From positions 888,001 to 952,000 of the forward strand of contig NZ_CP077770.1 of NCBI RefSeq assembly GCF_019134595.1: a stretch of 64,000 nt of DNA. The letters are read 5' to 3'. How positions within the stretch are numbered: the stretch's first letter is position 1; every line of letters starts with the position of its first letter. A program made the position numbers and the translations under genes. Below are positions 1-8,011 of this stretch, one piece after another. The notes below the pieces were generated by a model. That model saw nothing but the letters and a program-made list of their open reading frames with translations. It was not told where the DNA came from and did not search any database. The stretch is from Pseudoalteromonas shioyasakiensis. Its GTDB lineage: Bacteria; Pseudomonadota; Gammaproteobacteria; Enterobacterales; Alteromonadaceae.

Positions 1-1
1 T

Positions 2-805
2 CAGCCCGTTGCCGCCAATACCGATTTGGAAGGCCTTTTGAGTATGTTTGAGCATGACAGAACCCACTATTCCAAGATGGTGGCCTCATTGATGCCGGTG
101 CTCAATATGCTCACATCAAGTGACCTTGGCCCACTGCTATCACCGATTGCAAACGATGTGGATGACAGCCGGATAATTACGGATTCTGGCCGTATTATCA
201 ACAATGCCCAAGTGGCGTATATCGGCTTGGATTCATTGACCGACGCCATGGTTGGCAGCGCCATTGGTTCGTTGCTTTTATCCGATCTCACCGCCGTGGC
301 CGGTGACCGCTATAACTATGGTGTTGAAAATCGTCCCGTAAATATCTTCATCGATGAGGCGGCTGAAGTCGTCAACGATCCCTTCATTCAACTGCTCAAC
401 AAAGGCCGTGGCGCAAAAATGCGTTGTGTGATTGCTACTCAGACCTTTGCTGACTTTGCAGCTCGTACAGGCAGTGAAGCTAAGGCTCGCCAGGTGTTAG
501 GTAACATCAACAACCTGATAGCTCTTCGGGTGATGGATGCCGAAACTCAGCAGTACATTACTGACAATCTGCCAAAGACTCGGTTGCAGTACATCATGCA
601 AACTCAAGGTATGTCGTCCAACTCGGACAGCCCCGCGTTATTTACCGGCAATCATGGCGAACGCTTGATGGAGGAAGAAGGCGATATGTTTCCACCGCAG
701 TTATTAGGCCAGCTTCCCAACCTGGAGTACATCGCCAAGCTTTCAGGTGGCCGCGTGATCAAAGGTCGAATTCCTATTTTAACCAGCTCTACACAGGCAG
801 CATAA
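2..805 (+). CDS. traD: TraD, conjugative coupling protein (C-terminal part)
   Basis: This is the C-terminal portion of the type IV coupling protein, the inner-membrane ATPase that brings the relaxase-bound DNA to the mating channel. The reading frame is open from the window edge, so the start lies upstream. The Walker B strand VNIFIDEAAE is followed by a sensor-like VIATQTFAD segment, as in VirD4/TraD ATPases. The tail ends in a basic strand, VIKGRIPIL. It is followed within 10 bases by the next gene of the traI-traD operon. Family assignment is firm; the exact length cannot be seen. Confidence 0.9.
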   Translation, partial: QPVAANTDLEGLLSMFEHDRTHYSKMVASLMPVLNMLTSSDLGPLLSPIANDVDDSRIITDSGRIINNAQVAYIGLDSLTDAMVGSAIGSLLLSDLTAVAGDRYNYGVENRPVNIFIDEAAEVVNDPFIQLLNKGRGAKMRCVIATQTFADFAARTGSEAKARQVLGNINNLIALRVMDAETQQYITDNLPKTRLQYIMQTQGMSSNSDSPALFTGNHGERLMEEEGDMFPPQLLGQLPNLEYIAKLSGGRVIKGRIPILTSSTQAA

Positions 806-814
806 GGAGTCTGT

Positions 815-1375
815 ATGCATCATTCTGTCTGTCTGAAAATGACAACACTTACCAGTAAAGAAATGCTCGCTCAGTGGCAGCAACATAACCCCCAGTTCAA
901 GGAAACCTTAAGACTGCTTGAAACCGACTGGCCTCATGCTTTGGCCTCGGTGTATTGCTTGGCGGACTACTTAACGGATGCGTTCACGTTAGATGGCCAT
1001 TCCATCTTTGATTTGTGTCTGTGTAATGGCTTGGGCAGTTATGAAGAAGTCAGTTGTGATGATGACAGTGTACGCCTGTGGCATTTCATTGAGGCACTGA
1101 CCTGGACTGCCGCCAGTGCTTTAACGGGGATTCGCCTGCGTGATCCTGACCATTTCGAGTGGGCCGCCGTAGATGGTGTGTATTTCCACACCTGGATTCG
1201 TAATCGTCCAAATCGAATGGGGTATCTGGCTGAAGGACGCATCGATGTGCGTTATGTCAGTGGTCATACGACGACAAAGCGGCTTCAACAAGTGATTAAA
1301 GCCCGGATTATGACGCCAACCGTTGCAGCCATGCTGGCGCGAGTAGAAGAGGATGTTTGGCATGAGCAAGCATAA
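815..1375 (+). CDS. Conserved ICE protein between traD and traJ
   Basis: A 186-residue soluble protein with no signal peptide, membrane segment or motif that I recognise. An AAGGAG-type ribosome binding site lies about 5 bases before the ATG at 815; a second in-frame ATG at 839 is possible. It overlaps the start of the DUF4400 membrane gene, so it is almost certainly part of the traD operon. Its position matches the conserved gene that follows traD in SXT/R391 and IncC elements. I cannot assign a molecular function; a role in DNA processing or coupling is only suggested by position. Confidence 0.7.
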   Translation: MHHSVCLKMTTLTSKEMLAQWQQHNPQFKETLRLLETDWPHALASVYCLADYLTDAFTLDGHSIFDLCLCNGLGSYEEVSCDDDSVRLWHFIEALTWTAASALTGIRLRDPDHFEWAAVDGVYFHTWIRNRPNRMGYLAEGRIDVRYVSGHTTTKRLQQVIKARIMTPTVAAMLARVEEDVWHEQA

Positions 1376-1997
1376 GTCGGTTTGGCTGCTGTGTCTGGCA
1401 CTGATGCTGGAGATTATTGCCATTGGCGTGTTAGTGCCCGGTGATTGGACTGGCCGGGTTATTAATAAAGAGAAGCAGATGATTCAAAACCAATTGGGCG
1501 CACAAACAAGCTATTGGATTGGTCAAACTAGCCATGGCTGGTATCAGTCATGGATTGTGGATACACAGATGGAGCAATCTGTGCGTGATTTTCTAATCCC
1601 CACTGAAGAGCAACGACTGCGCTCTAAAGGGATGGAGAACATGGGAGGCTTTTGGTTTGTGTGGGTAGAAGACCGTATTCAGGCATTTTTTGATGTGTTG
1701 TACCAAGTGTTCACTCGATTTGCTTTGCTGATGGTCTGGTTGCCCTTTGCGCTTATTCTCATGTTACCGGCGTTGTGGGACGGCTTGATGACCTGGAAGA
1801 TTAAGAAGACAACCTTTGATTTTTCGAGCCCAATCATTCACCGCTACAGCATGATTATCCTGGGCTCAGGTGTCATTTTGCTGTTTATGGGATTGTTCGC
1901 CCCGCTGGCTATTCCACCGGTGGTGTTACCGTCGCTGATCATCGGTTTGGCATTGATGGCGGGGTTGGCGTTAAGTCACTTGCAGAAGAAGATATGA
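1362..1997 (+). CDS. traJ: TraJ-like membrane protein (DUF4400)
   Basis: A protein of about 211 residues with an N-terminal membrane segment (LLCLALMLEIIAIGVLV), a periplasm-like stretch, and three further hydrophobic segments, near residues 115-135, 155-175 and 180-200. This layout matches the DUF4400 integrating-element membrane proteins found next to traD. An upstream ATG at 1353 is also in frame; I prefer 1362 because AGAGG lies just before it. It overlaps the previous gene by 14 bases. The role is not established in detail; it probably belongs with the coupling complex in the inner membrane. The left border of hotspot 1 follows its stop codon. Confidence 0.7.
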   Translation: MSKHKSVWLLCLALMLEIIAIGVLVPGDWTGRVINKEKQMIQNQLGAQTSYWIGQTSHGWYQSWIVDTQMEQSVRDFLIPTEEQRLRSKGMENMGGFWFVWVEDRIQAFFDVLYQVFTRFALLMVWLPFALILMLPALWDGLMTWKIKKTTFDFSSPIIHRYSMIILGSGVILLFMGLFAPLAIPPVVLPSLIIGLALMAGLALSHLQKKI

Positions 1998-2023
1998 GGC
2001 CAGTTGGGCCTCATCTTGTAGAG

Positions 2024-2611
2024 CTAAAACCTTACGCCTACTGCATTGCCATTCTCGTCTTCCGCTGGCAAATGATAAGTATCAATAAGGTGACCTTGAA
2101 GCCAAATATATTGCGGCATCCAAAACGAGTACTGTCGTATAAGAGCCAATACTTCTTTCAGCGGTTTGTTTGCATGAGGCTCGGCAAGACGAAAGTACAT
2201 GAATGAGCAATAATCTCGAAAATACTCATGAAGCTCTGAATCCGATAGCGTTTCTTTTAGTGGCCTGTTTTGCTCATCGTCCTCATCAGGGGAATTGGCA
2301 TAAATTTCGAATAGCTGCTTTTCAGTAAGCGTCTCCAAGAAGTGGTCTTCAATTAAGATCCCATCACTGGTATCGACATCCATACCATCTTTGACATCAA
2401 AAGCCATGACACATCCAGAAGATAATGCCACCTCTGATGGTTTCAGTACGTCATTAGCTTGTACAACCTGATGCCAATGATTAAAACCAGCAGATACTGC
2501 AATTTCATCGAGTGCTTCAGTGTGTGTAATGGATTGTTCACGTTTAAGCTTTCGTGCTTTTTGCTTTAAACGTTCAACCGTGGCAGAGGAAATGATTTTA
2601 GTAATTTGCAT
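2024..2611 (-). CDS. Hotspot 1 cargo protein, unknown function
   Basis: A 195-residue protein coded opposite to the tra genes, between traJ and traL, which is a known variable insertion site of SXT/R391 elements. The start at 2611 is chosen because AGGAGA lies about 7 bases upstream; a longer frame reaches 2644 without a ribosome binding site. The N-terminal 55 residues are a basic helical domain ending in AGFNHWHQVV, a motif I associate with plasmid-borne proteins, some of them joined to glyoxalase-like domains. The rest is acidic, with EDHFLETLTEKQLFEIYANSP. No catalytic site is recognisable. It may be a single-gene cargo. Function unknown. Confidence 0.55.
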   Translation of the reverse strand: MQITKIISSATVERLKQKARKLKREQSITHTEALDEIAVSAGFNHWHQVVQANDVLKPSEVALSSGCVMAFDVKDGMDVDTSDGILIEDHFLETLTEKQLFEIYANSPDEDDEQNRPLKETLSDSELHEYFRDYCSFMYFRLAEPHANKPLKEVLALIRQYSFWMPQYIWLQGHLIDTYHLPAEDENGNAVGVRF

Positions 2612-2868
2612 TGAGTTTCTCCTATTAGCGAATACGGTGCCCACTGCCGAGGTCGCAGAAAAAACCTAAGCAAAAAATAAATTTGATATGCATGTCGTCC
2701 CGTCCGGGTTTGCTAAAGTGGGCAGCTGGTCTCGACACGACCAATATCCCCATCATATCAACCGCATCAAAAAGATCAATTGTTAGTATTGTCTGAGTAG
2801 AACCCTCAAAACCTTCAAGAATTCGGCATCTAGCTGACCACTGAACCTGCCAATCCCAAGGCATCCTT
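2612..2868. other. Intergenic stretch of hotspot 1
   Basis: About 260 bases between the minus-strand cargo gene and the traL leader. It should hold the cargo promoter and the traL operon promoter. I see no convincing coding region: the 79-residue minus-strand frame here has no ribosome binding site and no protein-like composition. A short TGCC/GGCA stem at 2848-2863 is the only structure near the traL leader. Confidence 0.4.
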
Positions 2869-2896
2869 CACTTCTCAATTCAAACAACGAGGAGTG
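2869..2896 (+). promoter_or_regulatory. traL leader hairpin covering the Shine-Dalgarno
   Basis: CACTTCTC (2869-2876) pairs with GAGGAGTG (2889-2896): seven Watson-Crick pairs and one G-U, around a 12-base loop. The 3' arm contains the GAGGAG ribosome binding site of traL, whose ATG is at 2900. When folded, the site would be hidden. It is one of twelve such leaders in this element. Confidence 0.6.
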
Positions 2897-2899
2897 ACT

Positions 2900-3181
2900 A
2901 TGGAACCTGTGAGTATTCCGTCCTATATCGATGACCCGCCGCACTTCCTGCTTTGGAGTGCCGACGAGATGGCTCCCATTCTGTTGGGGCTAGTGATCGG
3001 CATTTTTACCGGTAATGCCTTGGTTTTATGCCTGTTGGGGTTGGTAACAACCAAGCTCTATCGGCGTTTTCGTGATGGTCGCCCAGATGGTTTTATTCTT
3101 CACGCCATCTACTGGGCTGGACTGTTGCCAACCAAAGCCAAGACGATCCCTAACCCATTTATCAGGAGCTATCTGCCGTGA
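2900..3181 (+). CDS. traL: TraL, pilus assembly protein
   Basis: A 93-residue inner-membrane protein, the first gene of the traLEKBVA block. It has two hydrophobic segments near residues 25-55 (MAPILLGLVIGIFTGNALVLCLLGLV), as TraL of F-type systems does, and a basic C-terminal half. The start at 2900 has GAGGAG at the right spacing; the frame also allows a GTG six bases earlier. The stop overlaps the TraE start by four bases. TraL helps assemble the base of the F-type pilus. Confidence 0.88.
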   Translation: MEPVSIPSYIDDPPHFLLWSADEMAPILLGLVIGIFTGNALVLCLLGLVTTKLYRRFRDGRPDGFILHAIYWAGLLPTKAKTIPNPFIRSYLP

Positions 3182-3798
3182 AGTTCGACGTGTTTTTAAA
3201 ATCATGGCAAGGCACGCAATTAGAGAACCGATGGCAACGGTTTCTGATTGCAGTGCTGGTGCTATCTAACTTGCTGCTTGCGGCATTTTCTCGCAATACC
3301 GTGGTAGCCATTCAACCGCCAACCTTGTCTGAAACGGCTGAAGTGTCACGAAACCAGGCTACTCAGCCTTACTTGGAATCCTGGGGGCTCTACCTAGCTG
3401 AGCTTATGGGCAACGTGACGCCGGGCAATGTGTCTTTTATCCGGGTTGCTATCGAGCCGCTGCTTTCACCTGCGGTGTACCAGCAAGTGGTCGATGCACT
3501 GGAGATTCAGGCAAGACAGATCCGTGAAGACCGAGTCACGCTCAAATTCCAACCCAGACAAGTGGAGTATGAGTATGAAACCGGCCATGTCTTTGTGACC
3601 GGTTATTCCTTGGTCTCTGGACCATCTGGAGATGAACAGCGCCAAACTCGCACCTATGAGTTTGACATCGATATTGAGCAATACCGTCCAAAGCTCAGTT
3701 GGATGGATACGTATGAGGGGCAAGCTAGAACGAAGCGAGTTCGTGAAAAGTTGACCCAAGAGCAAAGCCGGAGGGTGAATGATGCGAACCAAAATTAG
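3178..3798 (+). CDS. traE: TraE, mating channel core protein (VirB8-like)
   Basis: A 206-residue protein with a single N-terminal membrane segment (LIAVLVLSNLLLAAFS, near residues 24-40) and a periplasmic domain, the layout of TraE/VirB8 proteins. These join the inner-membrane complex to the outer-membrane core of the type IV secretion channel. The gene starts with GTG, overlapping the traL stop (GTGA), and ends inside the start region of traK, so all three are translationally coupled. Length and position agree with the family. Confidence 0.87.
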   Translation: MKFDVFLKSWQGTQLENRWQRFLIAVLVLSNLLLAAFSRNTVVAIQPPTLSETAEVSRNQATQPYLESWGLYLAELMGNVTPGNVSFIRVAIEPLLSPAVYQQVVDALEIQARQIREDRVTLKFQPRQVEYEYETGHVFVTGYSLVSGPSGDEQRQTRTYEFDIDIEQYRPKLSWMDTYEGQARTKRVREKLTQEQSRRVNDANQN

Positions 3799-4678
3799 TC
3801 GATGGATGACACCAAGCTTAATCGCAATGAGCTTGAGTGGCGTCCTGTTATCTCAAGCGTCGTATGCAGACGTGGAATTGCCAATTGTGCCAGCCAGTGT
3901 GATGAAGCAGTCTGCTACTGCAAATCCACCGGTTCAAAGCAATACGGTTTCAACGGATACGCCAACAACGCTACTGATGACACCGGGGGTTAATGAACTG
4001 ATCCCTGTAGCACTTGGTCATCTGAATCGAATTGTGACGCCGTTTGAATCGCCTCAGGTGAGAACAACCAGTGATGCTCAGACGCAAATTAAGGGGAATG
4101 TTGTATATGTGGCCACGGACAAAGAATCACCGGTTTCACTCTACATCACTCCGCCTGGTCAGGAAGCGCCCGCGTTATCTGTCACCTTAGTCCCTCGTCG
4201 TATTCCACCGCGTGAAATTACCTTAGCTATTGATGGTCAGCAGTGGCCTATCAAGGGCGTCGTGAACCGCAAAGCCGCCACTTGGGAAACGGCTCAGCCA
4301 TACGTCGATAGCTTACGTGATTTACTCAGAAGCCTTGCACTAAATGAGTTACCACAAGGCTATGACATCCGTTTAGCTGGCCAAACTGACACAAGCCCGA
4401 AATGTTTTCAGCCTGGCTTAAAGTTTGGTTTTAAGCAGGGGCAAATTGTGACGGGACATTACTTCACCGTCTATGTAGGACTGGTTGAAAGCTTTGCCGA
4501 TGAGCCGATAGAAGCCAGTGAAATAGCCTGTCATGCACCAGATATAGTGGCAAGCGCCTACTGGCCTCGCAATATCTTGTTGCCGGGTGAAAAGACTGAG
4601 TTGTATGTGGTTGTTCGCAATCATCGTGAAGAAGCGGTGGAAAGTCAGCGACCTTCGCTTCTTGTGGGAGGTGAATAA
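3779..4678 (+). CDS. traK: TraK, outer-membrane core secretin-like protein
   Basis: A 299-residue exported protein. The signal peptide is at the N-terminus (MTPSLIAMSLSGVLLSQASYA), followed by a periplasmic beta-rich domain with HLNRIVTPFESPQVRTTSDAQ, typical of TraK/VirB9-like proteins. The segment ITPPGQEAPALSVTLVPRRIPP also fits. TraK binds TraV and TraB to form the envelope-spanning core ring. Two adjacent ATGs (3779, 3782) follow a GGAGG site; either could be used. It overlaps traE by 20 bases and lies two bases before traB. Confidence 0.87.
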   Translation: MMRTKISRWMTPSLIAMSLSGVLLSQASYADVELPIVPASVMKQSATANPPVQSNTVSTDTPTTLLMTPGVNELIPVALGHLNRIVTPFESPQVRTTSDAQTQIKGNVVYVATDKESPVSLYITPPGQEAPALSVTLVPRRIPPREITLAIDGQQWPIKGVVNRKAATWETAQPYVDSLRDLLRSLALNELPQGYDIRLAGQTDTSPKCFQPGLKFGFKQGQIVTGHYFTVYVGLVESFADEPIEASEIACHAPDIVASAYWPRNILLPGEKTELYVVVRNHREEAVESQRPSLLVGGE

Positions 4679-4680
4679 CG

Positions 4681-5970
4681 ATGAAAGCACAATGGGAACA
4701 AATGAGCCCGAACATGAAGCGGGGCCTATCGGTTGCCGGTATTGCTGGTGGTCTCATCCTTATGGTGATGGTGTTTTCACCTAATCCTGACGATGGCTCA
4801 AGCAGTCGGAACCGACAGGAAACGATCCGGCACATTCTTACGGATACCAATACTCGTGATGTTGGGGTCGATAGTTTGGCTGCGAACGTAAAACTACTCA
4901 GTGAGCGCAATGAACAGTTACGTCGTGAAGTTGAGCGCTTGCGTCGTGACGTCGATTCAGGACGGCTAAGCCCAGGTTCGCCTTCAATACCAAGTGAGGT
5001 CAATGCGGAGTTGGCTCGGCTTAGAGCGGAGCTTGATGATGTTCGCGCTGGAGGTGATTCAGTAGCTGAAGGCACAAATAGCCGTTTTGAAGTGCCTTTA
5101 TCTGCCATGGAATTGCCTAAAGAAGAAAAGCCACTGCCGTCTAACCCAGACGACTATTTTGCCAATGCGCCGCTGCCTGATCCGCTCTATCAGCAGCCAG
5201 CCAATGGCCAAGGTACACGAGCACGAGATGTTCCATTGCCGCCAATCACGATTCGTATGATTGAGCCTGAAGTGGTTGTCGAGCCAGAAGTTGTAGTGCA
5301 AGAAGCGCCGCCTTTGTATTTACCGGCGGGCAGCATCATCTCAGGTACTTTGATCACGGGTTTGGATGCACCTACTCACGAGTCTGCAAGACGTGAACCT
5401 TTTCCTGCATTGCTGAGGATTCAAAAGGAAGCCATTTTACCCAACCGATTTAGAGCGGATATCAAAGAGTGTTTCTTGATCGCCGCAGGTTACGGTGATT
5501 TGAGCTCTGAGCGTGCCTATTTGCGAGGCGAGACCATTTCATGTGTGAGAGAAGATGGCGGCGTCATTGAAACACGACTGGATTCTTATGCCGTAGGTGA
5601 AGACGGCAAAGCCGGTATTCGTGGCCGATTAGTGTCGAAACAAGGCCAACTGGTGGCTAAATCGATGATGGCCGGATTCCTACAGGGCTTGGCAGGCGCA
5701 TTTGATGTGAATCCTGTACCAACGATTCAGACGGGTAATGCCGGTGATACTCAGCTGTACCAGCAAGTCATGAGCCAAGAAGCATTACAAGGCGCTGCGA
5801 TTAAAGGCACAGGTAAAGCATTGGATCGAGTGGCCAAGTTCTATTTGGACATGGCTGAAAATATGTTCCCAGTCATAGAGGTAGACGCTGCCAGGAAAAT
5901 TGAAGTCATAGTCACTCGTGGTGCCTCGTTGTCGTTGGCCACTTCGCAAGGGGGAGGTGCAAGAAGATGA
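4681..5970 (+). CDS. traB: TraB, envelope-spanning core protein (VirB10-like)
   Basis: A 429-residue protein. A membrane segment lies at about residues 13-33. A predicted coiled coil follows (LLSERNEQLRREVERLRRDV, about 65-90), then a proline- and acid-rich linker. The C-terminal TrbI/VirB10 domain has IISGTLITGLDAPTHES and FRADIKECFLIAAGYGDLSSERAYLRGE. TraB spans both membranes and transmits energy to the outer-membrane ring. AGGTG-type coupling to traV follows: the TraV frame begins before the TraB stop. Confidence 0.9.
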   Translation: MKAQWEQMSPNMKRGLSVAGIAGGLILMVMVFSPNPDDGSSSRNRQETIRHILTDTNTRDVGVDSLAANVKLLSERNEQLRREVERLRRDVDSGRLSPGSPSIPSEVNAELARLRAELDDVRAGGDSVAEGTNSRFEVPLSAMELPKEEKPLPSNPDDYFANAPLPDPLYQQPANGQGTRARDVPLPPITIRMIEPEVVVEPEVVVQEAPPLYLPAGSIISGTLITGLDAPTHESARREPFPALLRIQKEAILPNRFRADIKECFLIAAGYGDLSSERAYLRGETISCVREDGGVIETRLDSYAVGEDGKAGIRGRLVSKQGQLVAKSMMAGFLQGLAGAFDVNPVPTIQTGNAGDTQLYQQVMSQEALQGAAIKGTGKALDRVAKFYLDMAENMFPVIEVDAARKIEVIVTRGASLSLATSQGGGARR

Positions 5971-6044
5971 AAAAATCCTGCATGTTGCTAACCGATCGAA
6001 GTCCGTTTCAGACAATAAGATGTGTATCCAGAGGAGAGTTAACC

Positions 6045-6617
6045 ATGACGACATCAATGCAGAACAACCCAAAGCACCAGTCAAAACAGTGGTCTAAAGC
6101 TGGATTACTTTTATTGGCAGTCGGCTCAACCTTATTGTCTGGCTGTAGTTCATTGGGTCTTGGGAGTAGTGAATATGGATGCCCAGGTATGCCTGACGGT
6201 GTGCGCTGTTTATCCGCTCGTGAAGTCTATGAGCTGACCAGTAATGGCGCTGCACCCAAGACGATTGATGCTGTGGCGACTCGAATTGGTTCTCCCTCTG
6301 GGTATTCACAATCTGATTTAGAGACAGGACTGCTGAGCCATCCAGCATTACCTGAGACGCAGCAATCTGCACCTATTCGCATTCCTTCAAGGGTAATGCG
6401 GATTTGGATTGCGCCTTGGGAGGATGACCGTGGAGATCTGAATTTATCCAGCTACGTGTTTACCGAAATTGAACCGCGCCGGTGGGATATTGGGGTGTCA
6501 GCACCTCGAATGGTTTCGCCTGTGCTACGTCCACTTCAGACTCAGAGCGATTCAACCTCAGCGGGAGCTGATGGTAAGCGCGATAACTTGAGTATCTACG
6601 GAGAAACTAACGAATGA
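6045..6617 (+). CDS. traV: TraV, outer-membrane lipoprotein of the core complex
   Basis: A 190-residue lipoprotein: basic N-region, hydrophobic core LLLLAVGSTLLSGCSS with lipobox LSGC, then GCPGMPDGVRCLSAREVYELT, which is typical of TraV. I choose ATG 6045 with a GAGGAG site because it places the lipobox near residue 34. The frame runs back to an ATG at 5967 that overlaps the traB stop and also has a good ribosome binding site, but that would put the lipobox near residue 60, too far for a signal peptide. TraV anchors the TraK ring in the outer membrane. The stop overlaps the traA start. Confidence 0.85.
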   Translation: MTTSMQNNPKHQSKQWSKAGLLLLAVGSTLLSGCSSLGLGSSEYGCPGMPDGVRCLSAREVYELTSNGAAPKTIDAVATRIGSPSGYSQSDLETGLLSHPALPETQQSAPIRIPSRVMRIWIAPWEDDRGDLNLSSYVFTEIEPRRWDIGVSAPRMVSPVLRPLQTQSDSTSAGADGKRDNLSIYGETNE

Positions 6618-7000
6618 CAAATGCAGTTCGCACCATTCAAACTCAGCGCCTAATGACCATTAGTGCGCTTGGTTTGATGGCGTTAATGATTTCGGAGCCC
6701 TCATTTGCGGGCACCGGTGGTGATGCTTTCACTGATGTGTGGGATACCCTAAAAGATTGGACCCAAGGTACTTTGGGACGGATCGTAGCGGGAGCCATGG
6801 TACTGGTGGGTATTGTGGGCGGTATCGCCCGCCAAAGCTTGATGGCTTTTGCCTTGGGCATTGGTGGCGGTATGGGTCTCTACAATACGCCAACCGTCGT
6901 TGAAAGTGTTATGTCTGCAACCTTACCTGTTGTTGCCAGCACTCAAGAAGTTATTGGCACAACTGTTCCAGCAATCAGCGCCGTTTTACTGGGCACCTGA
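6614..7000 (+). CDS. traA: TraA, conjugative pilin precursor
   Basis: A 128-residue pilin precursor. An N-terminal leader ends in MISEPSFAG, a plausible signal peptidase site, followed by the mature subunit with two hydrophobic helices rich in glycine and alanine (GRIVAGAMVLVGIVGGIAR and LMAFALGIGGGMGLY). This fits the F-type pilin family. It is the last gene of the traLEKBVA run: it overlaps the traV stop by four bases and is followed by a strong terminator. Confidence 0.85.
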   Translation: MTNAVRTIQTQRLMTISALGLMALMISEPSFAGTGGDAFTDVWDTLKDWTQGTLGRIVAGAMVLVGIVGGIARQSLMAFALGIGGGMGLYNTPTVVESVMSATLPVVASTQEVIGTTVPAISAVLLGT

Positions 7001-7041
7001 ATGTGAGCCATAGTAGGCAGTTCACTTAAGGTAATCAAACT

Positions 7042-7088
7042 AGGTCTACACAACATCGGGTTATTGGTGATGTTGTGTAGACCTTTTC
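7042..7088 (+). terminator. Rho-independent terminator after traA
   Basis: A 15-base-pair perfect stem, GGTCTACACAACATC (7043-7057) with its complement at 7069-7083, is followed by TTTTC. It closes the pilus operon and separates it from the hotspot-2 cargo. Confidence 0.85.
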
Positions 7089-7133
7089 ATTTCAACAACG
7101 CCGCATTAGCGGGCTTGGTTTACAGTATTTGGT

Positions 7134-7221
7134 ATATTAATACCTAAAGTGTTAAAATCACTGTCACAATAAACTATATGGTTTATACTGTTTGTGATAT
7201 TCATACTTTGGGTGTTAAAAT
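7134..7221 (+). promoter_or_regulatory. Repeated putative operator of the mosAT promoter
   Basis: Two 25-base direct repeats, 7134-7158 and 7197-7221, match at 20 of 25 positions and both end in GTGTTAAAAT. Between them lies an inverted repeat, ATAAAC/GTTTAT (7169-7186). The second repeat runs into the mosA start codon at 7220. AbiEi-type antitoxins repress their own promoter by binding repeats, so this is the likely autoregulatory site; that is inference. Confidence 0.45.
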
Positions 7222-8011
7222 GTCATCTAAGATAAACTGGCTTGTTGCTCATACTTCTCCTGGTGCGCTAGTACTTCAGCAATGGCTGACTGAAAACGGT
7301 GTGAGCTATTCCTTGGCTCAAAAGTACGCGCAGAACGGTTGGCTAAAGAAGCTATGTTCTGGCGTGTATTATCGTCCAGATGCGCGGGGCGATATAAAGC
7401 CAACTTGGGTTGATGCCATTCAAGCATTAGATGTGCAATTGGGCGTTTCAGTTCATTTGGCTGGATTGAGCAGCTTAACTCACCAAGGACTGAGTCACTA
7501 TTTACAGCTGAACAAAGAGCAAGTTTGGATTTGCGTTAAAAACAAGTCGTCCTTACCGAAATGGTTTCGTGAATTCCCTTATCAGAATTGGTTTTACTGT
7601 GGAAACCATAAGCTTGAAGTGAATCCCGAGAAAGATTTGAAAAGGATCACGGTTAAAGAGAAAGAACTCACTGTCAGCTGTGCAGAACTTGCTGCCTATG
7701 AAGTGGTAGATGCGATTGGAAAGCTGATTTCATTTGAGCATGTCGCAGAATTATTTCAGGGTTTAGTCAATCTTAGCCCTAGAAAAGTACAAGATATTCT
7801 TGAACGAAGCAGCTCTGTTCAGGCAAACCGAATATTTCTATTTCTGGGTCGATACTACGATCACCAGTGGGTCAATCGCATAGATGAAACAAGAATTAAA
7901 TTGGGGGCAGGAAAGCGGCAGGTTGTCGAAAAAGGACGTTTTGATGAGCGATATCAAATCACAGTGCCAGAGATATTAAGCGTCAAAAAAGGTGAACAAC
8001 ATAATGGATAA
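7220..8011 (+). CDS. mosA: MosA-like antitoxin (AbiEi family)
   Basis: A 263-residue antitoxin of the type IV AbiE class. The N-terminal winged-helix region (ALVLQQWLTENGVSYSLAQK, then LKKLCSGVYYRP) is characteristic of AbiEi proteins and binds the operator; the C-terminal part is thought to counter the toxin. I chose ATG 7220; the frame extends to 7178, but neither start has a clear ribosome binding site, possibly a leaderless or weak start. The stop overlaps mosT. The mosAT pair between traA and dsbC is known in SXT, where it promotes ICE maintenance, especially after excision. Confidence 0.75.
   Translation: MSSKINWLVAHTSPGALVLQQWLTENGVSYSLAQKYAQNGWLKKLCSGVYYRPDARGDIKPTWVDAIQALDVQLGVSVHLAGLSSLTHQGLSHYLQLNKEQVWICVKNKSSLPKWFREFPYQNWFYCGNHKLEVNPEKDLKRITVKEKELTVSCAELAAYEVVDAIGKLISFEHVAELFQGLVNLSPRKVQDILERSSSVQANRIFLFLGRYYDHQWVNRIDETRIKLGAGKRQVVEKGRFDERYQITVPEILSVKKGEQHNG

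Noticed and set aside
2625-2864. 79-residue minus-strand frame before traL
   Set aside because: No ribosome binding site, overlaps the cargo gene's own upstream region, and no protein-like pattern.
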